Origin: Aphanomyces cochlioides
Taxonomy: Eukaryota; Oomycota; Saprolegniomycetes; Saprolegniales; Verrucalvaceae
Length of the DNA stretch: 64,000 nt
Assembly: GCA_019828595.1 (NCBI GenBank)
Contig: JAHQRK010000012.1
Coordinates: 2,108,001-2,172,000, forward strand
Direction: 5' to 3'
The stretch's first letter is position 1; every line of letters begins with the position of its first letter. Below, piece after piece: positions 42,739 through 52,973 of this stretch. Under the pieces are notes generated by a model. It was not told the origin of the DNA. It was given only the letters and a program-made list of their open reading frames with translations, and ran no database searches. A program made the position numbers and the translations under genes.

Positions 42739-44607
42739 TTAAGTCCACAGTTCTTGGACATATCGGTGCGATCGCTGCAGTTCCCGGACGAATTGCGACG
42801 CATCGAGCGGTGATTTGCCGCCATGGGTTTGGACCAACTCGACAAAGGCTTTCTGGACGTCGTTGCCCATCAGAGTCCCACCACAGACGTAGATGTGAGC
42901 GCCAGCAGCCAACAACTCCCACAGCGCAGCGCTGCGTTCGCGGATATGGTGCTGGACGTAGACTTTTTCTGCCGTGTCGCGCGAGAATGCAACATGGAGC
43001 TCCGTGAGCGTGCCATTCGCCTTGTAGGATGCGAGTTCGTCTTCATACAAGTAGTCTTCGGTCTTGTGACGGCAGCCAAAGAAGAACCACGTAGGGCCAA
43101 CAGGTTCACCAGCTTGTTTCTGCGCTTGGCGCTCTTGAAGGAACGCTCGCATGGGCGCAATGCCAGTGCCAGGACCGACCATAATGACCGGTGTTTCAGG
43201 CCTTACTGGCAGTTTGAACAGTGAGTTGCGCAAGTACATTCGGACGACGGGAGCGAATTCCTCTGGCGTTTCTTCGAGCCATTCGTGGGCAATTCTGGCC
43301 AAGTAGTTGGACGCGACGCCTTGGAATCGACGGTCGTTTGCAACGGAGGCTTGAATCACGGCAAACGTCAACTGGATGCGCGTCGGATGCACTTGAGATG
43401 ACGATGAAATCGTGTAGTAACGCGGCTGGAGGGTCGGCACGATGTGCAAAAAGGCCGCGAGAGGAATCTCCAGCGACGGAAACGCTTCGATCACATCTAC
43501 AAACGTGCGGCAATCGTCATGAATCCATCGCTTGTACTCGGCTTTGCCGTCGGTAGATGCGAGCCAGAGGAGCTTTTCTTGTTCGGGTGCAGCCGTTGCG
43601 TAATGCGCCAAGAACGACAGCGCGGATTTCCGCGGCGCCGAGTTCAAATCCAAGTAGCGCGACAGAATCGTTTCGATCGAGCATGGCGTCGGGAATGGAG
43701 ATCGGTTCGGCGCTCCTTCCACTGGTTTGAGATCCACCATGGCCGTTCCGTCGTAGCGAAGAGCTTTCGCGACGCGAGTCACAAGCGCTGGGTCGTTTTC
43801 AGGCAGGATGGCCAAGTTGTCCGCCGTCACGTACGAAACACCAGAGTCATGGATGTCGAGTTCCAAGTAGAGAGTCGATCCTGACGCTGTTGATCGACGT
43901 AGTTCGCGCGCGCCGACAACAACAGCCGTCTTGTGGTTGAAGAAGAAATCGGAATTCGGGTCGATGTGCGAAGGATGGAGAGGTTGAGTCGGTATGACTG
44001 ACTTCAACGCAGGCACGATCTCATAGTACATGAGCGGCGGACGTGTCTTGGACAAGGTTTGCGTCACGGACGACATAGTCAATCGCGTCTTCATATCTAC
44101 CGGGGAGAAGGCATCCCAGAGCCCGCCGTTTCTCCACTGATCAAAATCGTCTTCAATGCACGCTCGGTCGTCTCCTTCTCCACGGCGGTAGATTCGATGC
44201 GCGCCGTGCTTCTCCATGAACGCGTCAACGGCTCTCCCCATGGCGTTGTACGTGCTCCTGTACTTCTTATTGCCGAGACCGAAGACGGTGTACTGGATCT
44301 GACGGAAGTAATGGTCGGAAAGTTTCGCGGACGTCATGTACTTGTGGAATTTGGACGCACTGTCCGTCGGTCCGCCTTCTCCATACGTCGCTACAACAAA
44401 GATGACGTGGGAGTGGTTGGGGAGTGTCGCGGGATTGAATCGTTTCAGATTGATTGCTTGGACTTCCACTTGATGTTGCCGTCCTTCTGTCACGAGCATC
44501 TTGGCGAAAGTTTCAGCCGTTCCCGTCTGCGAGCCATACAAGACCGTGACGACCTTCTTGCGCTTGGACGCCGACGAGGCGGTGCTGGACGATTTGTTGT
44601 TGCCCAT
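42739..44607 (-). CDS. P450-reductase paralogue with myristoylation-type N-terminus
   Basis: 622 residues, no introns seen. Domains: flavodoxin with FMN loop VLYGSQTGTAETFAKML, HVIFVVATYGEGGPTDSA and FGLGNKKYRSTYNAMGRAV; connecting/FAD domain with RYYTISSSSQVHP and GVASNYLA; NADPH domain with MVGPGTGIAPMRAFLQER, FFGCRHKTEDYLYEDEL and VQHHIRERSAALWELL; and the aromatic C-terminus HRYVQELWT. All catalytic motifs of diflavin reductases are kept. The N-terminus is MGNNKSSSTASSASK, with no transmembrane helix. Gly2 and Ser6 fit the MGxxxS/T N-myristoylation rule, so the protein may reach membranes by lipid rather than by anchor. It may still deliver NADPH electrons to P450s or another acceptor. 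It is the last of three tandem copies. Confidence 0.9.
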   Translation of the reverse strand: MGNNKSSSTASSASKRKKVVTVLYGSQTGTAETFAKMLVTEGRQHQVEVQAINLKRFNPATLPNHSHVIFVVATYGEGGPTDSASKFHKYMTSAKLSDHYFRQIQYTVFGLGNKKYRSTYNAMGRAVDAFMEKHGAHRIYRRGEGDDRACIEDDFDQWRNGGLWDAFSPVDMKTRLTMSSVTQTLSKTRPPLMYYEIVPALKSVIPTQPLHPSHIDPNSDFFFNHKTAVVVGARELRRSTASGSTLYLELDIHDSGVSYVTADNLAILPENDPALVTRVAKALRYDGTAMVDLKPVEGAPNRSPFPTPCSIETILSRYLDLNSAPRKSALSFLAHYATAAPEQEKLLWLASTDGKAEYKRWIHDDCRTFVDVIEAFPSLEIPLAAFLHIVPTLQPRYYTISSSSQVHPTRIQLTFAVIQASVANDRRFQGVASNYLARIAHEWLEETPEEFAPVVRMYLRNSLFKLPVRPETPVIMVGPGTGIAPMRAFLQERQAQKQAGEPVGPTWFFFGCRHKTEDYLYEDELASYKANGTLTELHVAFSRDTAEKVYVQHHIRERSAALWELLAAGAHIYVCGGTLMGNDVQKAFVELVQTHGGKSPLDASQFVRELQRSHRYVQELWT

Positions 44608-44854
44608 CCTGCGTGTCTTTTCAAAGTGGCAGAGGCAAGGCAGACCATTTCATGGCGATGCGGAGATTCTCACCCATCTTGGATTGGCTCTCTGGTCTAT
44701 CTGTTGCCCTGTTGAACCAATCGAGTGCATCTCTCCGGTGCCTACCAGCGACAGATCCTGACGGACCGTCTCGTCATTCTCCAACTTGCACACGACATGA
44801 AGGAATACAAAGACGACATTATTACACGAAGATAGAGCATTTATCATAGTACAT

Positions 44855-45550
44855 TCAACTGGTGGTGGTGGCCTTCCCCTCTTTGGACAAGAACGACGAG
44901 CTAAAGTGACGCCTTGTTGAGGAGGAGGACGAGGAAAGTGACGACGTCGAGTTGGTCAAGAGATTCTTCAGGCGCGGCGTCACAAGATTGGAGAGGCGAG
45001 ATGAGCCTGACGGGGAAAGCGGCACCGCCAAATCGTTTCCATTCGCCGCGGTATCATCTTCAAGCAGAGCGCCCCATAGACCTTCTTTCCAAGCCGCAAA
45101 ATCTTTGTCGATACGACCACGAGCGTCGCCTTGACCAAAAGGATAGAAACGTTGGCCTGCTCGTTTTGCCATGAGTGTATCCACGGTACGTCCCATGGCG
45201 TTGTACGTCATGTAGGTGGAATCTCCGAGTCCAAACACTGTAAACTTGACGTGTTTCAGGCATTTCGCAGGGAGTGGGCCCGTAATAAACTTGTAGAATC
45301 GTGCTGCGCTGTCGGTCGGTCCTCCTTCTCCGTGCGTCGCGACAACAAACACAACGTATGAGAGAGATGGGAGGACACGCGGTTCGAATTCCTGGAGATC
45401 GACCACGTTGACGGCGAAATGGCCTTGCTGGCGTCCCAGTGCGCCCAACTGCATGGCAAATCCTTCTGCCGTGCCGCCACTGCTTCCATAGAGAATCGTC
45501 ACGCTGGGCTTTCCCCGTTTCTTGTGTTGCTTTGACGACGAGTTGCCCAT
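44855..45550 (-). CDS. Flavodoxin-only P450-reductase paralogue, myristoylation-type
   Basis: 231 residues beginning MGNSSSKQHKKRGKPSV. The FMN-domain motifs are intact: TILYGSSGGTAEGFAMQL, VVFVVATHGEGGPTDSAA and FGLGDSTYMTYNAMGRTVDTL, then a WKEGLWGAL helix and a Ser-rich tail (SSLSSSSSSTRRHFSSSFLS) ending KATTTS. FAD and NADPH domains are absent. The first loop reads YGSSGGTAEG where the classical motif is YGSQTGTAE. Gly2 and Ser6 fit the N-myristoylation rule. It lies between two full-length reductase genes and looks like a 3'-truncated duplicate kept as a free FMN domain. A Met nine codons upstream (45577) would hide the motif; I prefer the MGN start because it matches the neighbouring copy. 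Confidence 0.85.
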   Translation of the reverse strand: MGNSSSKQHKKRGKPSVTILYGSSGGTAEGFAMQLGALGRQQGHFAVNVVDLQEFEPRVLPSLSYVVFVVATHGEGGPTDSAARFYKFITGPLPAKCLKHVKFTVFGLGDSTYMTYNAMGRTVDTLMAKRAGQRFYPFGQGDARGRIDKDFAAWKEGLWGALLEDDTAANGNDLAVPLSPSGSSRLSNLVTPRLKNLLTNSTSSLSSSSSSTRRHFSSSFLSKEGKATTTS

Positions 45551-46011
45551 GGCGAGGAAAGTTTCCAACTCTGACAAGTGTGAGTGCCTTTAACCCTCTC
45601 GACGCTGATTGGTTGGATCGCTATAAAGTCCAACCGGACGACAACCGAGAGGAGTAAAAAACCGGGTTCATGGGTTCCATGTCAAAATATCCGGATCAAA
45701 TGTCCAAAATCAGAAAATTTCCTATTTAGAGCGGACTAATTTCACCCTTTTGGTATTTATTTAAATATCTTGATAAATGTAAATAAAATAAAGTGTATTG
45801 AAATTAAAATTCAATATTTCAAATTATATAGAAGTTTGCATGGATTATTGTGAATTTTCGGACATAACGAGGGAGACATTTGAAAAGTGTGATATTAGTG
45901 TAGTTGATTGAGTAGAATGGTGGCGATGCATAACGTAACACATGCGATGGACTCTGTCAGTTCGCATCCAGAAGAAACTTATGCAGAGTTGTTCGATTAC
46001 AAAGGAGTTCT

Positions 46012-48102
46012 CTAAGCGGACCAAAGTTCTTGGACATAGCGGTGCGACTGTTGCAAGTCGTGCACGAATTTAGTCGCATCAGCGGCGGATTTGCCGCCGT
46101 GCGTTTGGATCAACTCGACAAAGGCCTTGTGGACGTCGGCACCCATCAATGTAGCGCCACACACATAAATGTACCCGCCAGCGGCGAGCAATTTCCACAA
46201 CGCGGCGCCTTGTTCGCGGATAAGATGCTGGACGTAGACTTTTTGAGCCGTGTCACGGGAAAACGCAACGTGGAGCTCCGTGAGCGTGCCGTTCGACTTG
46301 TAGGCAGCGAGTTCGTCTTCGTACAAGTAGTCTTCAGCCTTGCGACGGCAACCAAAGAAGAGCCAAGTGGGGCCGACGGTTTGACCAGCTTGCTTTTGAG
46401 CGCCGCGCTCTTGGAGGAAAGCTCGCATGGGCGCAATACCAGTGCCGGGACCGACCATGATGACGGGAATTTCAGGCTTGGACGGCAACTTGAAGGTCGA
46501 TTTGCGCACCGTCATACGAATGCTAGGCCATGCGCGCACTTGCTTCTTTCCTTGTTCGCCGTATGGGTTGGGTACCTTGGTCTTTTCCTGGTTAGCGTCA
46601 GGCAAAGCCATCTTGGACAAGTAGTTGGACGCGACACCCTTGAATTGACGGCCATTTGCCAACGAGGCTTCAATCACGCCGAGCGTCACGTGGATGCGTG
46701 TCGGGTGGACTTGAGATGACGACGAGATGGTGTAGTAACGAGGCTGGAGGGTTGGCACGATATGCACAAAGGCAGCAAGAGGAATTTGGAGCGATGGGAA
46801 TGCTTCCACAACATCACCGAAATTACGACAGTCGTCAAGAATCCATGACTGATACTCAGCCTTGCCTTCAGGAGAAGCGAGGAAAAGCAACTTGTCTTGT
46901 TCGTTCGCAGCCGTGGCAAAATGAGACAACGACGCCAAAGCAGACTTGCGTGGGGCAGAGTTCAAATCCAAGTAGCGTGAAAGAATTGTTTGGATCGAGC
47001 AGGGCGTTGGGAAAGGGAATCGGGTCGAGGCATTCAAAGGCTTGAGCTCCACGACACCAGCTTCGTCGAAACGAAGAGCTTTGGCGACGCGAGTCACGAG
47101 CGCCGAGTCGTTATCAGGCAAGACAGCCAAATTGTCAGCCGTCACGTACGACGCGCCAGTGTTCTTGATATCAAATTCCAAGTGGAGAGTCGATCCAGAA
47201 GCCGTAGACTTGCGCAACTCGCGCGTTTCGACAAGCTTGGCTTCGGAGTGGTGGAAGAAATGCTTGTTGGAGCTCTGAATGTGGTCATCCGTGAAAGCAC
47301 GTGGCGTGGCATCGGCAGACACTGGAATGACGTCGAATTCAAGGATAGGAGCTTTCGTCTTGGATGAAGACTTGCTTGGCGTGTCGGCTCCATTGGCAGA
47401 TTCCACGTAGCCGTCCGCAGCGCGCAATGTCGACCAGAGTTTTTCCTTCCACGCGTCGAAATCTTCTTCCAACGAACCATCATCATCGCCTTCACCAAGA
47501 GGGTACACACGCTGAGCGCCATACTTTTCCATAAGCGCATTCACCTTGCGGCCCATGGCGTTGTATTGCTCGTATTGCTTGTTGCCCAACCCAAAGACTG
47601 TAAATTTAACCTGGGAGAATTCCGTCGAAGTTAGCTTGCCATCCGCATCGTTCAAGAACTTCATGAAGTCCAACGCATTGTCCGTTGGATCGCCTTCACC
47701 GTACGTGGCAACGACAAAGATGACGTATGGGAGCGTCTTGAGAGTGTTGGGGTCAAAATCATCGAGATCGATGGCAGACGCCGAGAAATATCCTTGCTCG
47801 GTAGCCAAAGACACAAGTACTTTCGCGAAACTTTCCGCTGTGCCCGTTTGGGAGCCGTAGAAAATCGACACATGGGGTCCAGCAACGCTCTTCTTCACGC
47901 CAGCCGTCTTGGCATTGCCATTCACTGGTGCAATTCCATTTGCCGCCTCGGCGGCCGCAGCAGCTCGGCGTTTCTCTTCTTGCATCGCGCGATACCGTTC
48001 TTCGAACGCCTTGTCGGCATCCGACTTTCCAGGCCGAAAGAATAAGTAGGCAGAGACGGCAACCACGACGGCCGTCACGACGTACACGACTGCTTCACTC
48101 AT
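46012..48102 (-). CDS. CPR: NADPH-cytochrome P450 reductase (anchored)
   Basis: Full ER-type reductase, 696 residues from MSEAVVYVVTAVVVAVSAYL, a real N-terminal transmembrane anchor. It passes NADPH electrons via FAD then FMN to microsomal P450s. Motifs: IFYGSQTGTAESFAKVL, FVVATYGEGDPTDNALDF and FGLGNKQYEQYNAMGRKV (FMN); RYYTISSSSQVHPTRIH and GVASNYLSKM (FAD); MVGPGTGIAPMRAFLQER, FFGCRRKAEDYLYEDELAA and YIYVCGATLMGADVHKAF (NADPH); C-terminus HRYVQELWSA. The linker after the anchor is Ala/Lys-rich. A Met 22 codons upstream (48168) adds a non-family leader. CCAAT-like ACCAATCAA lies at about 48166. No introns were needed. It is the presumed parent of the two paralogues downstream. Confidence 0.95.
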   Translation of the reverse strand: MSEAVVYVVTAVVVAVSAYLFFRPGKSDADKAFEERYRAMQEEKRRAAAAAEAANGIAPVNGNAKTAGVKKSVAGPHVSIFYGSQTGTAESFAKVLVSLATEQGYFSASAIDLDDFDPNTLKTLPYVIFVVATYGEGDPTDNALDFMKFLNDADGKLTSTEFSQVKFTVFGLGNKQYEQYNAMGRKVNALMEKYGAQRVYPLGEGDDDGSLEEDFDAWKEKLWSTLRAADGYVESANGADTPSKSSSKTKAPILEFDVIPVSADATPRAFTDDHIQSSNKHFFHHSEAKLVETRELRKSTASGSTLHLEFDIKNTGASYVTADNLAVLPDNDSALVTRVAKALRFDEAGVVELKPLNASTRFPFPTPCSIQTILSRYLDLNSAPRKSALASLSHFATAANEQDKLLFLASPEGKAEYQSWILDDCRNFGDVVEAFPSLQIPLAAFVHIVPTLQPRYYTISSSSQVHPTRIHVTLGVIEASLANGRQFKGVASNYLSKMALPDANQEKTKVPNPYGEQGKKQVRAWPSIRMTVRKSTFKLPSKPEIPVIMVGPGTGIAPMRAFLQERGAQKQAGQTVGPTWLFFGCRRKAEDYLYEDELAAYKSNGTLTELHVAFSRDTAQKVYVQHLIREQGAALWKLLAAGGYIYVCGATLMGADVHKAFVELIQTHGGKSAADATKFVHDLQQSHRYVQELWSA

Positions 48103-48189
48103 CGCGAGGGATATTTGAGAATGGCGAGGACTCATAACTTCCAGGGGAATTTCTTGAATTTTTACCAATCAATGCCCATGACGTGGAAA

Positions 48190-49203
48190 AAGAGACGCGC
48201 CGCAAGAAGAGTCAGCAAAGATCGACGGGGAGGAACAGGAGCGCATAGAATACAGAGGAGAGCAGATTCAAAGGCCAATTCATAGAGCGTCTTGCGCTAA
48301 AGACCGAGGACGGCGCCGCATCCGCGTGCACGATCGACGCATGTAATCCCACGGCGTGTCACTTATGTGGCCAATCATCAATCCGATGTTGTCCTCTATA
48401 CTTAAACAAGATAATTTTCAAAAAACGCGCGAATATGCGCAGTTGAGATGGACATGCTCGAAGGCGATGCTTGACGTCCATGAGAATGATACGAGCGTCG
48501 CCAGGGGCTCAAATGGCCAGGGAACTCTAAGAGGGAGCTCCAATGGCCAGGAAATTCGCAAGGCTTTGGTTACTGGTGAAAGAGCACCTCTACTTGATCT
48601 TCTTGATGATTCTAGGGTACTTTCGATGATGGAAACAAACCCTCGTGGTCGTGGCAGGAAGATTTGGGTGCTCATTCCGTTCGACTACGCATTCCCACAT
48701 CAAGGGTTCTCTTCACCTTACGACAGGCTTTCGAATGCACGCATTGTATCATGATCGAACTCCAACACGAGAGATGGGGCCGAGTACAGTGTACTAATCA
48801 TGAGTCTATGATTAGTACCTGTACTCGACCTCATCCACTGTGTGGTTCAACACAACCAAGCAAGAGACGATGTGCAAGTTTCGATTGGGAAACATGCACA
48901 AACGAAATAGCTTTGACGATCGCGATAGTCGTGAGCTTCATGTTCTTGGCTTATGTGTCGTGGATTTGGCATTCAAGTTGACTACCTTATTCAAGTAGAG
49001 GCGTGGTTTTAATGTAATGGCTTCGACTCTCGACATTTCGCTGGACTTGGACTTTCTGTCGAACGTCGACGCCCTTGTCATTGACTACACGATCGCAACA
49101 AACAGATTACCAGACTCAAGAATGACATGGACTGCAGGTAATCAAGCTGGACAAGTTGAGCAATGGGTGTTGGGTCCACTGACTGTTGTCTGTTATCGTA
49201 CAT
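48190..49203. other. Intergenic with hairpin and near-repeats
   Basis: No supported gene. At 48508-48565 a direct near-repeat (GCTCAAATGGCCAGGGAA / GCTCCAATGGCCAGGAAA) occurs in a frame I did not accept as a gene. The 48781-48827 hairpin is listed separately. Downstream is the 3' flank of POP1. Confidence 0.45.
48781..48827. repeat. Strong stem-loop, 19 bp of pairing
   Basis: Outer arms CGAGTACA (48781-48788) and TGTACTCG (48820-48827), a small 2/1-nt asymmetric bulge, inner arms GTACTAATCAT (48791-48801) and ATGATTAGTAC (48808-48818), and a six-base loop GAGTCT. Sequence is exact in both arms. Function unknown; could be an attenuator-type 3' end, a foldback remnant or a protein-binding palindrome. 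Confidence 0.8.
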
Positions 49204-51433
49204 TTACAAAACTGAGAGGATGGCAGGACGATATTGCCGCGAAGTTGGATTGCGGATGACAACCAAGCCAGGAGCGAAAGCGTTGTACTGGAGAAAGAGT
49301 TGCTGGAGGGCATCACAATGGCAAAAGCCAGTTGCTTGATATTTGCCATGCATGACGACCACGGATGTCACGAAACCAATCGTTGATCGCGTCTGTTTGG
49401 AGCCTCTCAGGGAATCCATGATGTGTGCTCGGTACCGTGTAGTTTGGCTGCCTCTTGGCTTGCTTTGCAGTCAGTTCTATGTCACCTTGCCATTCTTTGC
49501 TTGATTGGAAGGCCTTGACGTCATCCTCTGTGGGGAAACAAATCTAATCCACCAAATCAACGCAAGTTTGATCAAATCGACAAACCATTGCATTCGTGTC
49601 AATATTTCCCCGCCGCGGCAGCACAAGTTGGACGCAAATCAGCGTGGGTATCGCCACAGGCACCGACGACAAAGCTGCCACGATGTGAGACTTAATCCAT
49701 CATGGTCAGTACAACCTGCTTTGGTTTCAGGTCGGTAGAATGGAAAAGGTTCCATGTATGTTGCGCCGCGCAGGACGCAAAAGTCATCTGTCTCTGGGAA
49801 GAGCACAGTCCAGTCTGGTGCGAATGAAGCTGAAACTTGCAAAGCTTCGTAGGCGACACGCTTGGCTTTCGGTGTCGCTTGGAGTTTTTGCTCTCCGGCT
49901 TGCTTTTGCTTTGTCCAGAAGGCTCGCCCAGCCTCAGCGTCTGGAAAGTCCCTCGGAAAGCTAAAACAATCCAGAGTTAGATCCACGCATCTGTCGAGGA
50001 GATATACTTCAGCAAGTTTTTGTGGGTTCGAAGCGTGTCTCGCTCCAAAATTCCAATCTATCTCCACGTCAGTCAAGTTCGAGTTATTTTCGTACTGCTG
50101 AAGCGCCAGCAAAGACTGCATGTTTCAACAACATCGGTGCATACTCTGGCCAGAAAATGATGTCCCATCCGTTTTCAACTTGCACTGTCAGGCTTGGAAA
50201 TGAGGGCAGTGTTATTGCGTCAGCGGAGCTTGCAGAGTTGACAACATGGTCTTTGACAAAAGGCGTGGGTGTTGCAGTCCATAGTAAAGACACGGTCGTG
50301 TGGTTATCGGCGGCGTTCGTGGCTGGGGGAGATTGAGTGGAACCAGTTTTCTTTGGAAAGTGATGGCTGTAGTTAGCTTTTTGACCGTTTGACCATTTCA
50401 AAAGAGCGGCGAAGCGTTCGTTGATAGCTTTAAGGGGTGGCTCGGTGGCTCCAAAATCTTCTTTCGTTATAGGACACACAGCAGTGGTAGGAGCGTTGGA
50501 TGGAGGAGGATCAAGAAGGCTTTTCGTGGATGAAACAATAGGACGCTGTTTTGCTCGAGGGTCTTGGAAATGCCAGCTTTGAATTGTGTTTGTTTCAACC
50601 GAAGGAATGTTCCAGACAAGAGTTGAGTGGTTCTGGAAGATTTTGCCCATTACAAGGCTACACCCTTTGCCGCGGACTTCAAATCGACCGAGCGATCGTT
50701 GCTGTATATGAATCCTACGTTCCATGAGAAGTTGAGACAACGAGGGGGAAACCTACGTTGGAGCCGATAGGGCCGCGAAGTTCGATCTCACAGCTTCAAG
50801 CATGCTTGGATGAATCCACGCCCAGACCTGAATGTTTGATTCATTTGTGGCATGACACATAATTCGCGTGGGGCCGATGGCTTGCATTGGAAACGCATCT
50901 GCATGATAGAGGACATAGTGTCCTTCGATTGCTCCAGCAAGCACTTCGTCTGACATAGTTTCATCCATGCACGCATGCAACACTTCCAGGATATCGTCTT
51001 TCGGTCCGACTAGTTCCAAAACATCAAGGTATGATGTATCGCAAACAGTGCACGGTGCAACAAGTGCTGCTGAAATGCTCTTGTCAAGACGATGGAGCGG
51101 GACAAAGATCCCGTCCATCTTTTCCATCTTCATGCGTTTGACGAGCCATCTATGTGTCGCCAGGCGGTCATCTTTCTTGTTCAGCATTTCTCTTCGTCGA
51201 TGTTTGCGGCATCTTTCTCCTGTCTGTACTTTTCCTTTCTGTTGAGTCTTGAGTCTCAAGCGCGCGGGAAATTTGCGCGAGCTATACGCATTGGTTCGTC
51301 GACGCAGATGATAATCCTTGCGCCGCTTGGTCAGCCTATTTGATTCATAGGCTTCGTATCCACTGGCGCTGTGGATCTCTCGAAGCTCTTGGACTCGCGA
51401 CGCCGCGAACGGAACCACTTCGATCACTTCCAT
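49204..51433 (-). CDS. POP1: RNase P/MRP subunit POP1
   Basis: Largest protein of nuclear RNase P and MRP. The N-terminal block has EVVPFAASRVQELREIHSAS, then the strongly basic arginine block NRLTKRRKDYHLRRRTNAYS and KFPARLRLKTQQ, then THRWLVKRMKMEKMDGIF, the classic POP1 N-domain. The POPLD-like part follows: GWDIIFWPEYAPMLLKHAVF and FSFPRDFPDAEAGRAFW. The C-terminal exon has STIGFVTSVVVMHGKYQ, matching the POP1 GYVTSGGF-type block (here Gly/Gly positions are VV). It ends RQYRPAILSVL. I infer at least three introns. An overlapping + frame at 49017 is a shadow. Confidence 0.85.
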
Positions 51434-51459
51434 TATCTTCTAGTCTCTCCACCGTTGAT

Positions 51460-51565
51460 TGGTTATTGAACGACGGTTCAAATTCCAATGGGACAAATAT
51501 TGACCCAAATTTGGGACAATTATTATAATTGGATAAAAATATTCTATTTTTAGCCAATCAAATTT
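51460..51565. promoter_or_regulatory. CCAAT-type divergent promoter (POP1 / 51599)
   Basis: GATTGGTTATT (about 51463), CCAATGGGACAA (about 51485), AATTGGATAAAA (about 51527) and AGCCAATCAAATTTG (about 51553) occur in an AT-rich gap between starts 51433 and 51599. The pattern matches the other CCAAT-pair promoters. Confidence 0.5.
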
Positions 51566-51598
51566 GTTTCAGTTACAAAGTCCATCTTAAAAGCCAAC

Positions 51599-52141
51599 AT
51601 GATGCCAAAGCCGCCAACACGCCCCCCTGCGATCAAGCGGACCGCATCGCCATCTCTGAAAGCATCTAGAGACCTTGCGGGTTCTGCCGATCAGAAGAAT
51701 GTGACCCTTCCAAGGATAAGTGCGTCATCTCCAAGAGCAAGCAGTGAAACTGAAGGGGACGATGAAACTCAACGAGTGCAAGGTGCAGAGTTGCAACATT
51801 GCGAGAGCATCCTCTCGACGATTCAAAAGGAAACGACGCAGAATGGCAACCGGTACGACTTCCCGTGGAGTCAGTGACTAAGATTGAAGAGATTAGATAC
51901 ATCACGATGCTTGAATTCAAAGAGACCAGCGAACCAGTATTGGACAACATGAAAGACTTGTACGCCACGATGCAATCTGATCTCACATTCTGGTCTGTCT
52001 AGCGTGAAGTCGATGCGAAAGGAGCTTGGCGACTTGGAGCAATTGTGCGCTCAGGGATGGGACACCGACGACATTGACGACATGCTTGCATCCATTCCAG
52101 CAAAAGATGTGTCTGTATTCAAGCATTTATGGTCCGATTGA
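51599..52141 (+). CDS. Small uncertain protein, frame interrupted
   Basis: The first piece is MMPKPPTRPPAIKRTASPSL to NRYDFPWSQ (stop at 51877). A second frame continues as EEIRYITMLEFKETSEPVLD and DNMKDLYATMQSDL, and the first frame resumes as SVKSMRKELGDLEQLC and TDDIDDMLASIPAKDVSVF, ending at 52141. The later pieces look like a helical protein (acidic/charged, Leu-rich), so there is probably a real product. However, I cannot place introns of normal size that join all pieces: GTACGACTTC...CTAAG would be 30 nt and GTCTGTCTAG is only 10 nt. It is either a misassembled small gene or a decaying one. Start choice is preceded by a CCAAT promoter. Family unknown. Confidence 0.4.
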
Positions 52142-52149
52142 GCAGGCGC

Positions 52150-52900
52150 TCCATGAGCAACAACAGAGAGTCCTTCCAATTCGTATTGAGTTATAAAAAA
52201 TTCGCAAATTTATGGCCATCATCTCCTTGTGGCTGGCTACTGCTTATAAGCAGACGGTGATTCCTGCACGGTGCAGAGTTAGATGGCACCTGGTTGGTAC
52301 ACTGGAAGCAATTCTTGTTCAGCTGGCAAGCGACGATGAGGCAAGGAAGAATCTAACGTGTGCAATCATGATCTTGACTTAATGGACCGAATACGTCGAC
52401 ATTCTCCAGTGTTGTAGCAGTTCTGGCCTTGAACAGTGCAATCACGACATGGCGAGAGTATGGACGAGTCGGCGCATGGAATCAATTAGAGGTGTAGGAG
52501 GCTTCAACAAGTGTGATGCCGTGCATGTTCCATTTTTGAAGACCACCTAGAAAGAGCAAAGGCTGTCAAAACACATCAAGCATGATGCACGGTCAATTCA
52601 GGTTGCGATAGGAAAGAGATAATCATCGTTCGATCAATCCATCTTGATATGAAGAGGAAGATGAGCTCCAAACGCCATCATGTGCACGATCTCCAAGTGG
52701 AGTCTCAATCATCATGAGTGCAGCACACATTCAACTCTTCATTGCGCCGTCCAAGAACAACATAAAAGCCTTCATGTTCTCACTACGGTCTTGAGATGGA
52801 CTTGACTTTGTCGCCCTGAGGCCCTTGAGGTGCCAACTCGGATGGCAAGCCAGCGTATCGAATGCATAGCTTGTATTAGTCAATTTAAACAGATCCTACA
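52150..52900. other. Gene-free interval
   Basis: No supported gene. Weak coding-like stretches and AT/GC-mixed sequence suggest a decayed element, but no family motif is visible in any frame. Confidence 0.4.
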
Positions 52901-52973
52901 CTAGCTTTGTTCGTACCCATGGTCTTTGTTGGGATCGATGGTGTCTCGAGATTGCTCGTCGTCACAGAGCAGG

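Noticed and set aside
48356..48754. A 132-residue plus-strand frame between CPR and POP1.
   Set aside because: No family resemblance; low-complexity near-repeat inside and no clear promoter. It is likely chance.
49017..49259. A plus-strand frame overlapping the 3' end of POP1.
   Set aside because: Antisense shadow of the POP1 C-terminal exon, with no known motif.
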